From NCBI RefSeq assembly GCF_018798885.1, contig NZ_CP076361.1, positions 1,426,001-1,490,000 of the forward strand: a stretch of 64,000 bases of DNA, in the 5' to 3' direction. Source of the stretch: Gemmobacter fulvus (lineage in GTDB: Bacteria > Pseudomonadota > Alphaproteobacteria > Rhodobacterales > Rhodobacteraceae). The notes beneath the pieces are model-generated. The model worked only from the letters and a program-made list of their open reading frames with translations. It made no database searches and was not told the DNA's origin. Positions 34,452 to 43,973 of the stretch are shown here, one piece after another; position 1 is the first letter of the stretch, and every line of letters begins with the position of its first letter. Position numbers and translations under genes: made by a program.

Positions 34452-35072
34452 ATGTCCGAAGCCGAGCGCCCGCAGATCTATCTTGTCACCCCGCCGGAAT
34501 TTGATCTGGAGGTCTTTCCGCAACGGCTTGCCGCCGTGCTGGACAGCACCGAGGTTGCCTGCGTGCGTCTGGCGCTGGCCAGCCGCGACGAAGACCGCGT
34601 GGCCCGCGCCGCCGATGCGCTGCGCGATGTGGCCCATGCCCGCGACGTGGCGCTGGTGATCGAAAAGCATGTGCTGCTGGTCGAACGGCTGGGGCTGGAC
34701 GGTGTGCATCTGACCGATGGCGCGCGCGGCCTACGCAATCTGCGCAAGGATCTGGGCGAAGAGGCGATCATCGGTGCCTTCTGCGGCGTCACCCGGCATG
34801 AAGGTATCGCCGCAGCGGAATCGGGGGCCGACTACGTCGCCTTTGGTCCGGTCGGTGCCACGCCGCTGGGCGACGGTAGCGTGGCCGACACCGATCTGTT
34901 CCAGTGGTGGTCGGAAATGATCGAGGTGCCGGTGGTGGCCGAAGGCGCCGTTTCGGTGGAACTGGTCGAAAAGCTGGGGCCTTTCACCGATTTCTTCGGC
35001 ATCGGCGAAGAAATCTGGGGCAGCGACGATCCGGCCAAGGCGCTGGCGGTGCTGCTGGCCCCGCTGGGCTGA
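34452..35072 (+). CDS. ThiE-like (thiamine phosphate synthase superfamily) protein
   Basis: This 206-residue TIM-barrel protein of the ThiE/TenI superfamily has LGLDGVHLTDGARGL, IIGAFCGVTRHEGIAAAESGADYVAFGPVG and FFGIGEEIWG. The expected pyrophosphate/HMP-binding residues are less clear than in canonical ThiE, and no thi operon or THI box is nearby, so activity is uncertain. AGGAAACAGC precedes ATG 34452; a TTG five codons earlier is rejected. It is divergent from trmJ. Confidence 0.8.
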   Translation: MSEAERPQIYLVTPPEFDLEVFPQRLAAVLDSTEVACVRLALASRDEDRVARAADALRDVAHARDVALVIEKHVLLVERLGLDGVHLTDGARGLRNLRKDLGEEAIIGAFCGVTRHEGIAAAESGADYVAFGPVGATPLGDGSVADTDLFQWWSEMIEVPVVAEGAVSVELVEKLGPFTDFFGIGEEIWGSDDPAKALAVLLAPLG

Positions 35073-35233
35073 TCTGCCTGATTTTTAGGCATACAGCCGC
35101 CATCCGCACAGCCCGCAGGCAGATTTCCCCGCATAATCTGCCAATTCCTGCGTCTCGCACAGAGGTTTTCCCTTGCGTGACGCGGGCGGCTACGGTCTGC
35201 CGATAACAGGCAACCTACAACTTCGGGGACACC

Positions 35234-38200
35234 ATGGCGATTTATGCAAGCATCCACCACCTGACGCATTACCGCTATGACAGGCCGGTGGTGCTGGGCC
35301 CGCAGATCATCCGCCTGCGCCCCGCGCCGCAATCGCGGACCAAGGTGATTTCGCACAGCCTCAAGGTCTCGCCGGGCGGGCATTTCGTGAACCACCAGCA
35401 GGATCCCTATGGCAACTGGCTGGCGCGCTTCGTCTTTCCCGAACCCGTGACCGAATTCAAGATCGAGGTCGATCTGGTGGCCGACATGTCGGTCTACAAC
35501 CCGTTCGACTTTTTCGTGGAAGACAGCGCCGAAACCTTCCCGTTCGAATATCCCGCCGATCTTGCCGAAGATCTGGTGATCTACCGCACGCCGGAACCGG
35601 CAGGGCCGATGCTGGCGGCATTTCTCGCCACCATTCCGCGCACACCGATGCGCAGCATTGATTTCCTTGTCGGGCTGAATGCGCGCATCGCGGGCGACAT
35701 CAATTATACCATCCGCATGGAACCGGGGGTGCAGACCCCCGAAGAAACGCTGGACAAGGGCTTTGCATCCTGCCGCGATTCAAGCTGGCTGCTGGTGCAG
35801 GCGCTGCGCCATCTAGGCATCGCGGCGCGGTTCGTCTCGGGCTATCTGATCCAACTGAAACCCGATGTGAAGGCACTTGACGGTCCCTCGGGCACCGAGG
35901 TTGATTTTACCGATCTGCACGCCTGGGTCGAAGCCTATCTGCCCGGCGCGGGCTGGATCGGGCTGGATCCGACCTCGGGCCTGCTGACCGGCGAAAGCCA
36001 TATCCCGCTGGCCGCAACCCCCCATTACCGCAATGCCGCACCGATTTCGGGCCTGGCCAGCTTTGCCGAGGTGGAGTTCGGCTTTGACATGAAGGTGAGG
36101 CGCGTGTCGGAACACCCGCGCATCACCAAGCCCTTCAGCGACGAGGCCTGGGACAATCTGAACGCCGTGGGCCGCAAGGTGGATGCGGCGCTGGCCGAAG
36201 GCGATGTGCGGCTGACCATGGGCGGCGAGCCGACCTTCGTGTCGATCGACGATTTCGAGGCCGAGGAATGGAACACCGGGGCGGTTGGCCCGATGAAGCG
36301 CGATCTGGCGGATCAGCTGATCCGGCGCATCCGCACCCGTTTTGCCCCCGGCGGCTTCCTGCATTACGGGCAGGGCAAATGGTATCCGGGCGAGACGCTG
36401 CCGCGCTGGACGTTCTCGCTTTACTGGCGGCGCGACGGGCTGCCGGTGTGGAAGAACCCCGAACTGGTGGCGCAGGAAGCGCAGGATTACAAGGTCACCG
36501 CCGAGGATGCCGGGCGGTTCATGGAAACCTTTGCCACCCGGCTGGGCATCCCTGCCGAGATGGCCCGCCCCGCCTTTGAAGATCCGGCAGAATGGATCCT
36601 GCGCGAGGCACAACTGCCCGCCAATGTCAGCCCGGAAAACAGCAAGCTGAAGGATGCTGAAGAACGCGCGCGTCTGGCGCGGGTGTTCAGCCGGGGGCTG
36701 GATCAGCCTGCGGGCTATGTGCTGCCGATCCAGCGCTGGCAAACCAAGGCCGAGGCCCCGCGCTGGCTTTCTGAACTCTGGGCACCCCGGCGCGGCCATA
36801 TCTACCTTGTGCCGGGCGACAGCCCGGTCGGCTTCCGGCTGCCACTGGCCGCGCTGCCGCATGTGCCGCCCTCGCAATATCCCTATACCTATACCACCGA
36901 CCCCTCGGTGGCGCTGCCGCCGCTGCCCGATTACCACACGCCTGCCGAACTGGCCCGACGCCGCGCCACGCAGGCCGAGATCGACCGCTTTGCGCAGGAA
37001 GAGGCCGAACGCGCTGCGATGACACCGGGCGTATCGCCCGGCCATACCCAGAAAGTGACCGTGCCCGAGGCAGAAACGCCGCGCCAGAAGATCAATCCGC
37101 AGGGCGGTGTCGATCCGGCGGGCGGCCATGTGCGCACGGCAATCGCGATGGAGCCGCGCGACGGCAGGCTCTGCCTGTTCATGCCGCCGGTCGAGGCGCT
37201 GGAAGATTACCTCGATCTGCTGGCCACCGCCGAGGATACCGCCGCCGAACTGGGTCTGCCGATCCATATCGAAGGCTATGCCCCGCCGCATGACCCGCGC
37301 CTGAACGTGATCCGCGTCGCCCCCGATCCGGGTGTAATCGAGGTGAACATCCATCCGGCCCATAGCTGGGAGGATTGCGTCGCCACCACCGAGGCCATCT
37401 ATGAAGAGGCGCGGCTGTGCCGTCTTGGCGCGGATAAATTCATGATCGACGGCCGCCATACCGGCACCGGCGGCGGCAATCATGTGGTGGTCGGTGGCGC
37501 GACGATGGAAGACAGCCCCTTCCTGCGCCGCCCCGATCTGCTCAAATCGCTGATCCTGATCTGGCAGCGCCACCCCTCGCTCAGCTATCTGTTCTCGGGC
37601 CTGTTCATCGGCCCGACCAGCCAGGCACCGCGCATCGACGAGGCCCGGCATGACACGCTGTATGAGCTGGAAATCGCTTTGGCGCAGATCGGCGATCCGC
37701 AGCGCGGCGGGCCGCTGCCGCCGCCTTGGCTCTTGGACCGGCTGCTGCGCAACATGCTCACCGATGTCACCGGCAACACCCACCGGGCCGAGATCTGCAT
37801 CGACAAGCTGTTTTCGCCCGATGGCCCGACCGGGCGACTGGGTCTGGTGGAGTTCCGTGGCTTCGAGATGCCGCCGCATCCGCGCATGAACCTTGCCCAG
37901 CAACTGCTGATCCGCGCCATCATCGCGCGCTGCTGGCAGGCCCCGGTGCAGGGCAAGCCGGTGCGCTGGGGCACGGTGCTGCATGACCGCTTCATGCTGC
38001 CGCATTTCCTGTGGCAGGACTTCCTGTCGCTGCTGGATGATCTGGGGCAGCACGGCTTCAAGCTCGACCCGGTGTGGTATGAGGCCCAGGCCGAATTCCG
38101 CTTTCCGTTCTGTGGCCAGATCGACGTGCAGGGCGTGCATCTGGAATTGCGTCAGGCGCTGGAGCCGTGGCATGTTCTGGGGGAAACCGGCGCCATTGGC

Positions 38201-38650
38201 GGCACCGTGCGGTATACCGACAGTTCGGTCGAGCGTTTGCAGGTGAAGATGACGAGTCTGGCGCAGGATCGCTATCGGGTGATGTGCAACCAGCGGCCGG
38301 TGCCCATGGCACGCAGCGGCACCTCCGGCGCATCGGTGGGGGCGGTGCGGTTCAAGGCCTGGCAGCCCGCCAATGCGCTGCACCCGGTCTTGCCGGTCAA
38401 TGCGCCGCTGACCTTCGACATCTATGATGACTGGACCGGGCGGGCCATCGGCGGCTGTGTCTATCATGTCGCCCATCCCGGCGGGCGCAACTACGACACC
38501 TTCCCGATCAATGGCAACGAGGCCGAGGCCCGCCGTCTGTCGCGGTTCGAGGCGCATGGCCATACCGCCGGGGCCTATACCCCGGCCACCGAAGTGCCGC
38601 ATCCCGAATTCCCGATGACGCTGGATCTGCGTCGGGCTCCGGGGCTGTGA
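35234..38650 (+). CDS. Transglutaminase-like/DUF2126 large protein
   Basis: This 1138-residue cytosolic protein has an N-terminal transglutaminase-like domain (1-290) with a complete triad: C180 in [10 protein letters not shown]229 in LHAWVEAY, and D245 in LDPTSG. The long remainder (about 300-1138) is DUF2126, rich in conserved blocks such as [31 protein letters not shown] and [11 protein letters not shown], which resemble an amidoligase fold. This type of operon is described as a peptide-tagging or peptide-ligase system. It is followed after 3 nt by the ATP-grasp/alpha-E gene. Confidence 0.93.
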   Translation: MAIYASIHHLTHYRYDRPVVLGPQIIRLRPAPQSRTKVISHSLKVSPGGHFVNHQQDPYGNWLARFVFPEPVTEFKIEVDLVADMSVYNPFDFFVEDSAETFPFEYPADLAEDLVIYRTPEPAGPMLAAFLATIPRTPMRSIDFLVGLNARIAGDINYTIRMEPGVQTPEETLDKGFASCRDSSWLLVQALRHLGIAARFVSGYLIQLKPDVKALDGPSGTEVDFTDLHAWVEAYLPGAGWIGLDPTSGLLTGESHIPLAATPHYRNAAPISGLASFAEVEFGFDMKVRRVSEHPRITKPFSDEAWDNLNAVGRKVDAALAEGDVRLTMGGEPTFVSIDDFEAEEWNTGAVGPMKRDLADQLIRRIRTRFAPGGFLHYGQGKWYPGETLPRWTFSLYWRRDGLPVWKNPELVAQEAQDYKVTAEDAGRFMETFATRLGIPAEMARPAFEDPAEWILREAQLPANVSPENSKLKDAEERARLARVFSRGLDQPAGYVLPIQRWQTKAEAPRWLSELWAPRRGHIYLVPGDSPVGFRLPLAALPHVPPSQYPYTYTTDPSVALPPLPDYHTPAELARRRATQAEIDRFAQEEAERAAMTPGVSPGHTQKVTVPEAETPRQKINPQGGVDPAGGHVRTAIAMEPRDGRLCLFMPPVEALEDYLDLLATAEDTAAELGLPIHIEGYAPPHDPRLNVIRVAPDPGVIEVNIHPAHSWEDCVATTEAIYEEARLCRLGADKFMIDGRHTGTGGGNHVVVGGATMEDSPFLRRPDLLKSLILIWQRHPSLSYLFSGLFIGPTSQAPRIDEARHDTLYELEIALAQIGDPQRGGPLPPPWLLDRLLRNMLTDVTGNTHRAEICIDKLFSPDGPTGRLGLVEFRGFEMPPHPRMNLAQQLLIRAIIARCWQAPVQGKPVRWGTVLHDRFMLPHFLWQDFLSLLDDLGQHGFKLDPVWYEAQAEFRFPFCGQIDVQGVHLELRQALEPWHVLGETGAIGGTVRYTDSSVERLQVKMTSLAQDRYRVMCNQRPVPMARSGTSGASVGAVRFKAWQPANALHPVLPVNAPLTFDIYDDWTGRAIGGCVYHVAHPGGRNYDTFPINGNEAEARRLSRFEAHGHTAGAYTPATEVPHPEFPMTLDLRRAPGL

Positions 38651-38653
38651 CCG

Positions 38654-41017
38654 ATGAGCGTCGCGGCGGCCAGTGCCTCTCTGCCTGCCCTGCTGGCGCG
38701 ATATGCGCCACAACCGGGCGTGGCCGACGAACTGTTCGACCGCGACGGGCGGATGCGCCCGGTCTGGGTGCCGTTCATCACCCAGCTTGCAGCGCTGTCA
38801 CCCGATGAGGTGGCGGCGCGCTTTGCCCGGGGCAATCAGTATCTGCGCGATGCGGGCGTCTATTTCCGCCAATATTCCCGTGGCCCGACGCAGGAACGCG
38901 ACTGGCCGCTGAGCCATGTGCCGGTGCTGATGGCCGAAGCGGAATGGGATGGCATCTGTGGCGGCCTTGCGCAACGGGCCGATCTGCTGGAACGGGTGAT
39001 GGCCGATCTTTATGGCCCGGCCACACTGGTGCGCGACGGGCATCTGCCCGCCAGCCTTGTGGCGCGCAATCCGCAATGGCTGCGCCCGCTGGTCGGGGTG
39101 CAGCCACGCTCGGGCCATTTTCTGCACCATATCGCCTTCGAGATCGGGCGCTCGCCCGATGGATCGTGGTTCGTGCTGGGCGACCGGACGCAGGCGCCCT
39201 CCGGCTCCGGCTTCGCGCTGGAAAACCGCATGGCGACGACGCGCATCTTTTCCGACCCGTTCCCCCGCGCCAATGTGCGGCGGCTGGCCGGGTTCTTCCG
39301 CGCCTTCCGCGAGGCAATGGTGGGCCTGTCGGGCGAAAGCGGACGGCGCATGGCGATGCTGACGCCCGGCCCTAACAACGACACCTATTACGAACATACC
39401 TATATCGCGCGTTATCTGGGGCTGACCCTGCTGGAGGGCGAAGACCTGATCTTGCGCGATGGCGAGGCGATGGTGCGCACCGTGCGCGGGCTGGAGCCGC
39501 TGGGCCTGCTGTGGCGGCGGATCGACAGCGAATTTGCCGATCCGCTGGAGCTGAACGAAGGGTCGCAGATCGGCACGCCCGGCCTGATCGAAGCCTTGCG
39601 CGGCGGTTCGCTGACCCTGATCAACGCGCTTGGCACCGGCGTGCTGGAAGCCCGCGCCATGATGGCCTTCCTGCCGAAAATCGCGCAGGTCTTGTTGGGC
39701 GAGCCGCTGAAGATGCCCAATATCGCAACCTGGTGGTGCGGGCAGCAGGCAGAACGCGCCTATGTCGAGGCGAATGCCGCCCGCATGATGATTGGCCGGG
39801 CGCTGGACTATGATCTGCCCTTTGCCATGGGCGCGGAGACCGCGATGGGGCATACCACCCCTGCGGCCCCGGATCATGCGGCCTTGGTCGGGCAAGAGGC
39901 GGTCACACTCTCTACCACCCCGGTCTGGCACGAAGGGCATCTGGTGCCGCGCCCGATGACGGTGCGGGTGTTCGCGGCCCGCACCGAAAGCGGCTGGACC
40001 TTCATGCCCGGCGGCTATGCCCGGATCGGCCTCAGCCCTGATGTGACGGCCCTTGCCATGCAGGCGGGCGGCTCGGTTGCCGATGTCTGGGTGGTGGCCG
40101 CCAAGCCGGTGCCGCAGGATTCGCTGGTGATGCAGGGCAGTTTTGAACGCGCGCCGCCCGGCATTCTGCCATCGCGCGCCGCCGACAACCTCTATTGGCT
40201 GGGGCGTTATGTAGAGCGGACCGAAGGCGCGATCCGGCTGCTGCGCGCCTATCACCTGCGGCTGGCCGAAACCGACGATGCGCAGGATCCGCGCCTGATC
40301 GAACTTGCGGGCTTTCTGGCCGGGCTGGGCATGCCGCTGGAAGACCGCGCCGTGCCCGATGCGCTGATGGGGCTGATCTGGGCCGCGCAAGGGTCGGCGG
40401 CCAAGGTGCGCGACCGCTTTTCACCGGATGGCTGGGGCGCGCTGGCCGATATGGCAAAGTCGGCGCAGAAACTGTCTGACAAGGTGGCGGCGGGCGCGGA
40501 TGCCGCCCATGCCATGAGCATCCTGCTGCGCAAGATCAGCGGATTTTCCGGGCTTGTGCATGAAAACATGTATCATTTCGCAGGCTGGCGCTTCCTGAGC
40601 CTTGGCCGCGCCCAGGAACGCGCCGATGGGCTGCTGCTGATGCTGGCAACCTTTGCCGATGCCGATGCCGCCCCCGGTGCGCTGGATATTGCCATCGAGG
40701 TGGGCGACAGCGTGATGACGCATCAGCGGCGCTATCGCTTTGGTCCCAGCCGCGACACCGTGCTGGATCTGCTGGTGCTGGATGAAAACAATCCGCGCGC
40801 GGTGCTGTATCAGATCGCCGCGATGCGCGACCATCTGGACAAGCTGCCCCAGGCGGGCCGGGGTGGGCGGCTGACCCCACTGGAACGGGCGCTGCTGACG
40901 CTGGACACCGAATTGCGCGTGGCCGGGCCGTCGGATCTGGGCACCGATCAGATCGCGGCGCTGCGGCTGCGGCTGGGCGAGGTGTTCGATCTGCTGACCG
41001 CCACCTATCTGCGGTAA
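38654..41017 (+). CDS. Circularly permuted ATP-grasp / alpha-E fusion protein
   Basis: This 787-residue protein combines a circularly permuted type-2 ATP-grasp domain (about 1-470; YFRQYSRGPTQERDWPL, LTPGPNNDTYYEH, LTLLEGEDLILRDG, GTPGLIEALRGGSLTLINALG) with an alpha-E domain (about 500-787; SRAADNLYWLGRYVERTEGAIRLLRAY). In many genomes these are two genes (COG2308 and COG2307); here they are fused. It probably makes an amide or ester bond at the cost of ATP, possibly with the flanking transglutaminase-like proteins. Peptide or other acceptor unknown. Confidence 0.93.
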   Translation: MSVAAASASLPALLARYAPQPGVADELFDRDGRMRPVWVPFITQLAALSPDEVAARFARGNQYLRDAGVYFRQYSRGPTQERDWPLSHVPVLMAEAEWDGICGGLAQRADLLERVMADLYGPATLVRDGHLPASLVARNPQWLRPLVGVQPRSGHFLHHIAFEIGRSPDGSWFVLGDRTQAPSGSGFALENRMATTRIFSDPFPRANVRRLAGFFRAFREAMVGLSGESGRRMAMLTPGPNNDTYYEHTYIARYLGLTLLEGEDLILRDGEAMVRTVRGLEPLGLLWRRIDSEFADPLELNEGSQIGTPGLIEALRGGSLTLINALGTGVLEARAMMAFLPKIAQVLLGEPLKMPNIATWWCGQQAERAYVEANAARMMIGRALDYDLPFAMGAETAMGHTTPAAPDHAALVGQEAVTLSTTPVWHEGHLVPRPMTVRVFAARTESGWTFMPGGYARIGLSPDVTALAMQAGGSVADVWVVAAKPVPQDSLVMQGSFERAPPGILPSRAADNLYWLGRYVERTEGAIRLLRAYHLRLAETDDAQDPRLIELAGFLAGLGMPLEDRAVPDALMGLIWAAQGSAAKVRDRFSPDGWGALADMAKSAQKLSDKVAAGADAAHAMSILLRKISGFSGLVHENMYHFAGWRFLSLGRAQERADGLLLMLATFADADAAPGALDIAIEVGDSVMTHQRRYRFGPSRDTVLDLLVLDENNPRAVLYQIAAMRDHLDKLPQAGRGGRLTPLERALLTLDTELRVAGPSDLGTDQIAALRLRLGEVFDLLTATYLR

Positions 41018-41027
41018 GGGGGGACCG

Positions 41028-41900
41028 ATGCTGTATGACATCCGCCTGACCATCGACTACAGCTATCAGAGCGCGTCGGATCATGTGCGCAACAGCCTGC
41101 GCCTGCTGCCCTCTGACGGGCCGAACCAGCGCATCCTGTCGCGCCTGCTGACCATCACCCCCGCCCCGGACGAGCGGCGCGATGGCGTGGATTTCTTCGG
41201 CAATGCCACCACGGCGATTGCCTGGCATGACCCGATCGACACGATCAGCCTGCATCTGCGCGCCCGCGCCGAGCGGCAGAGCGCCGAGGCACCGGATGTC
41301 TCGCCGCCGCGCGCGGCCTTGGCCGAGGAACTGGCGCAGGTGCAGGATATCGGCCCGGCCTCGCCGCTGCATTTCCTTGGCCCCTCGCCGCGCATCGCGC
41401 CGGATGCCGCGATCAGCGGCTTTGCGGTGGCCGCGGTGGCGCAGGCCCAGACAACCCGCGCCACGGTCGAGGTGCTGGGGCAGGCGCTGTTCAAGGCGAT
41501 GGTCTATGACGCCGAGGCCACCGATGTGAACACCCCACCCGCCGAGGCTTTTGCCGAACGGCATGGCGTGTGCCAGGATTTTGCGCAGGTGATGATTGCC
41601 GGGCTGCGGCATCTGGGCGTGCCTGCGGGCTATGTGTCGGGCTTTCTGCGCACCTATCCGCCCGAAGGCCAGCCCCGGCTGGAAGGCGTGGATGCGATGC
41701 ACGCCTGGGTGACGGCCTGGTGCGGCGCGGCGCAGGGCTGGTGCGAATATGATCCGACCAATGGCCAGTTTGCCGGAACCGATTACATCAGCGTGGCCTA
41801 TGGTCGCGACTATGGCGATGTGGCCCCGGTCAAGGGCGCGATCCGCACGGCGGGCGGGCAGGACAGCACCCAAAGCGTCGATGTGATCCCGCTGACATGA
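41028..41900 (+). CDS. Transglutaminase-like cysteine protease-fold protein
   Basis: This 290-residue protein has an N-terminal beta domain (about 1-80; YDIRLTIDYSY) typical of COG1305 and a transglutaminase-like core with triad C182 (HGVCQDFAQ), H225 (AMHAWVTAW) and D242 (YDPTNG). It differs from the N-terminal domain of the first gene in the operon and is the third member of the set. The operon ends in a strong hairpin just after its stop. Proposed role: peptidase or amidase step in the same pathway. Confidence 0.92.
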   Translation: MLYDIRLTIDYSYQSASDHVRNSLRLLPSDGPNQRILSRLLTITPAPDERRDGVDFFGNATTAIAWHDPIDTISLHLRARAERQSAEAPDVSPPRAALAEELAQVQDIGPASPLHFLGPSPRIAPDAAISGFAVAAVAQAQTTRATVEVLGQALFKAMVYDAEATDVNTPPAEAFAERHGVCQDFAQVMIAGLRHLGVPAGYVSGFLRTYPPEGQPRLEGVDAMHAWVTAWCGAAQGWCEYDPTNGQFAGTDYISVAYGRDYGDVAPVKGAIRTAGGQDSTQSVDVIPLT

Positions 41901-41903
41901 CAA

Positions 41904-41928
41904 GGCCCGCATCCGGGGGATGCGGGCC
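41904..41928. terminator. Convergent terminator hairpin
   Basis: A perfect 11-bp stem GGCCCGCATCC/GGATGCGGGCC with a GGG loop lies 3 nt after the transglutaminase stop and before the oppositely oriented binding-protein gene. No clear T tract follows. Confidence 0.65.
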
Positions 41929-41972
41929 ACAGGTTGCCCTGTAGGGATCAGGGCCGCCCGGCGCAGTTGCCC

Positions 41973-42932
41973 TTAGAACGGGCTGTCGGGGAAGTAGAAC
42001 CGCTCGGCGTTTTCAGGCGTGATCAGCGTGGAGCCGATGATGAAGCGCCCATAGACCGGCGTATCCGACACAAAGCGCAGCGCCGTCATTTCGATGGCCG
42101 AAGAGATCAGCGCCGGCGGATAGGTGACGTTGGCCGGCAGCTGCGGATCCTTGTCCATGATGCGTTTGATGATTTCCTTCATCCCCGCACCGCCGACGAC
42201 CCACATTTCCTTTTCGCGGCCCGACTGGGCGATGGCTTCCAGCACACCCACAGCCATATCGTCATCCGCCGCCCAGACCGCATCAATCTGCGGGTATTTC
42301 GACAGGTAATCCTGCATCACGGTAAAGGCGTCGTCGCGGTTCCAGTTGCCGTGCTGCTTGTCGAGGATTTCCACGCCCGAGCCTTCCAGCGCCGCCTCGA
42401 ACGCCTCGACCCGCTCATTGTCGAGCGTGGTGGGGATGCCGCGCAGCACGACGATCTTGGCCCCGCTTTTCAGATTGCCCTTGAAGAATTCACCGGCAAC
42501 GCGGCCAAAGGCGGTGTTGTCGCCCGCGACATACAGATCTTCGATGCCTTCCTGGGCCAGCCCGCGGTCCACCACCGTGACCCATTTGCCCGCATCCTTC
42601 ACCGCCTTGACCGGGCTGGTCAGCGGTTCGGATTCGAACGGCAGCACCACCAGCCCGTCGATGTTGCGGGTGGCCAGCATATCCTCGATGTCATCGACCT
42701 GCTTGCCCGGCTCCCCCGCCGTGGCCAGCACGAAATCGAGCTGCGGATAGGCCGCTTCCAGACGGTCGATGGTCTGTTGCGCGTGCCAGTTCAGCCCGCC
42801 CATGAAACCATGCGTGGCCGAGGGGATCGACACGCCGATCACATAGGTCTTGTCCTGTGCCATGGCAGCGGTGCCAAGGCTGGCGGCCATGGCAAGGGCT
42901 GCGGTTGCGCCAAAGAAATGCCTGCGTTTCAT
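41973..42932 (-). CDS. Sugar ABC transporter substrate-binding protein
   Basis: This 319-residue periplasmic binding protein of the ribose/galactose (periplasmic-binding-protein-like I, RbsB/YtfQ) type has a Sec signal peptide of about 25 residues (RRHFFGATAAL...AMAQ). The mature part has the two-lobed pattern: YVIGVSIPSATHGFMGGL, DGLVVLPFESEPL, VTVVDRGLA, YVAGDNTAFGRVAGEFF, AVWAADDDMAVGVLEA. The ligand is probably a sugar or polyol but not determinable. It is the last gene of the LacI-controlled operon, 39 nt after the permease. Confidence 0.92.
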   Translation of the reverse strand: MKRRHFFGATAALAMAASLGTAAMAQDKTYVIGVSIPSATHGFMGGLNWHAQQTIDRLEAAYPQLDFVLATAGEPGKQVDDIEDMLATRNIDGLVVLPFESEPLTSPVKAVKDAGKWVTVVDRGLAQEGIEDLYVAGDNTAFGRVAGEFFKGNLKSGAKIVVLRGIPTTLDNERVEAFEAALEGSGVEILDKQHGNWNRDDAFTVMQDYLSKYPQIDAVWAADDDMAVGVLEAIAQSGREKEMWVVGGAGMKEIIKRIMDKDPQLPANVTYPPALISSAIEMTALRFVSDTPVYGRFIIGSTLITPENAERFYFPDSPF

Positions 42933-42971
42933 CTGTAGTTCCTCCCTGAAAACCGCCGGACGGCGGGACTT

Positions 42972-43973
42972 TTACCGCCCGTCGGCGGATGATTTCTCGC
43001 GCTGCAACACAACGGCGAGGACGATGATGACCCCTTGGATGGCGCCATTCAGATAGGGCGACACCAGGTCGGCTAGATTGAGGATATTGTCGATGAGGCT
43101 GAGGATGATCACGCCGACCACCGTCCCCCAGACCCGGCCATAGCCACCCTTCAGCGCGGTGCCGCCGATGATCACGGCGGCAATCGCCTCCAGCTCCCAC
43201 AGGGTGCCGGTGGACCCCGAGGCCGAGCCGAGGCGGGGCACATACATGATGGTGGCAAGGCCAACCAGCAGCCCGAGCGCCACATAGGTGTAAAGCTGCA
43301 TCCGTTCGACCTTGACCGCCGAATAGCGCGCCACCTTGTCGTTCGAGCCGATCGCCTCGCAATAGCGGCCAAAACGGGTGTGCCGCATGGCCAACTCGCC
43401 CAGCACCGCCACCAGCGCAAACACAAGGATCGGCCAGGCGATGCCGAACAAGCCGCTGTAATAGACCGGGCGATACAGCTCGCGCGCCTCGAAGTTGAGG
43501 CTGAGCGTTCCGCCATCGGCCAGCCAGGTCACGAGCGAGCGGAAGATCCCCATGGTGCCCAGCGTCACGATGAACGGCTCGATCCGCGCGCGGGTGATCA
43601 GCAGGCCATTGCCCAGCCCGGCCAGCAGGCCGCAGACCAGCGCCACCACCATGCCCGCCAGGATCAGCGGCACGCCGATGCCCATCAGCGGGATCAGCGC
43701 GTTCATCGCCATGATCATCATGCCCGCGATGAAGGCCGCCATCGACCCGACCGACAGATCCAGCCCGCCCGAGGTGATGACGAAGGTCATGCCCACCGCG
43801 ATCATGCCGATGAAGGCCGACCGCGCCAGCACATTGGTGATATTGCCCGAGGACAGGAAATTGTCGTTCAGAAAGGCCCCCAGCACCACCAGCACGATCA
43901 GCGCGGCCAAGGGCCCAAGGGTGGAAAGCGAAAGTTTGCGCGTCTGCGCAGTGGGCATTGCGGTGTCAGACAT
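42972..43973 (-). CDS. Sugar ABC transporter permease (RbsC-like)
   Basis: This 333-residue inner-membrane permease of the BPD_transp_2/RbsC family has about nine or ten helices, with hallmark TSGGLDLSVGSMAAF near residue 72 and AAVIIGGTALKGGYGRVWGTVVG (about 270-292). The ATG at 43973 overlaps the stop of the ATPase gene by 8 nt, so the two are coupled; a start six codons earlier is less likely. A single permease gene suggests a homodimeric channel, as in ribose systems. Confidence 0.93.
   Translation of the reverse strand: MSDTAMPTAQTRKLSLSTLGPLAALIVLVVLGAFLNDNFLSSGNITNVLARSAFIGMIAVGMTFVITSGGLDLSVGSMAAFIAGMMIMAMNALIPLMGIGVPLILAGMVVALVCGLLAGLGNGLLITRARIEPFIVTLGTMGIFRSLVTWLADGGTLSLNFEARELYRPVYYSGLFGIAWPILVFALVAVLGELAMRHTRFGRYCEAIGSNDKVARYSAVKVERMQLYTYVALGLLVGLATIMYVPRLGSASGSTGTLWELEAIAAVIIGGTALKGGYGRVWGTVVGVIILSLIDNILNLADLVSPYLNGAIQGVIIVLAVVLQREKSSADGR

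Noticed and set aside
35813-38713. Long antisense open frame opposite the DUF2126 gene
   Set aside because: Low-complexity His/Arg/Gln composition, no recognisable domain and no ribosome site; a shadow of the real gene.
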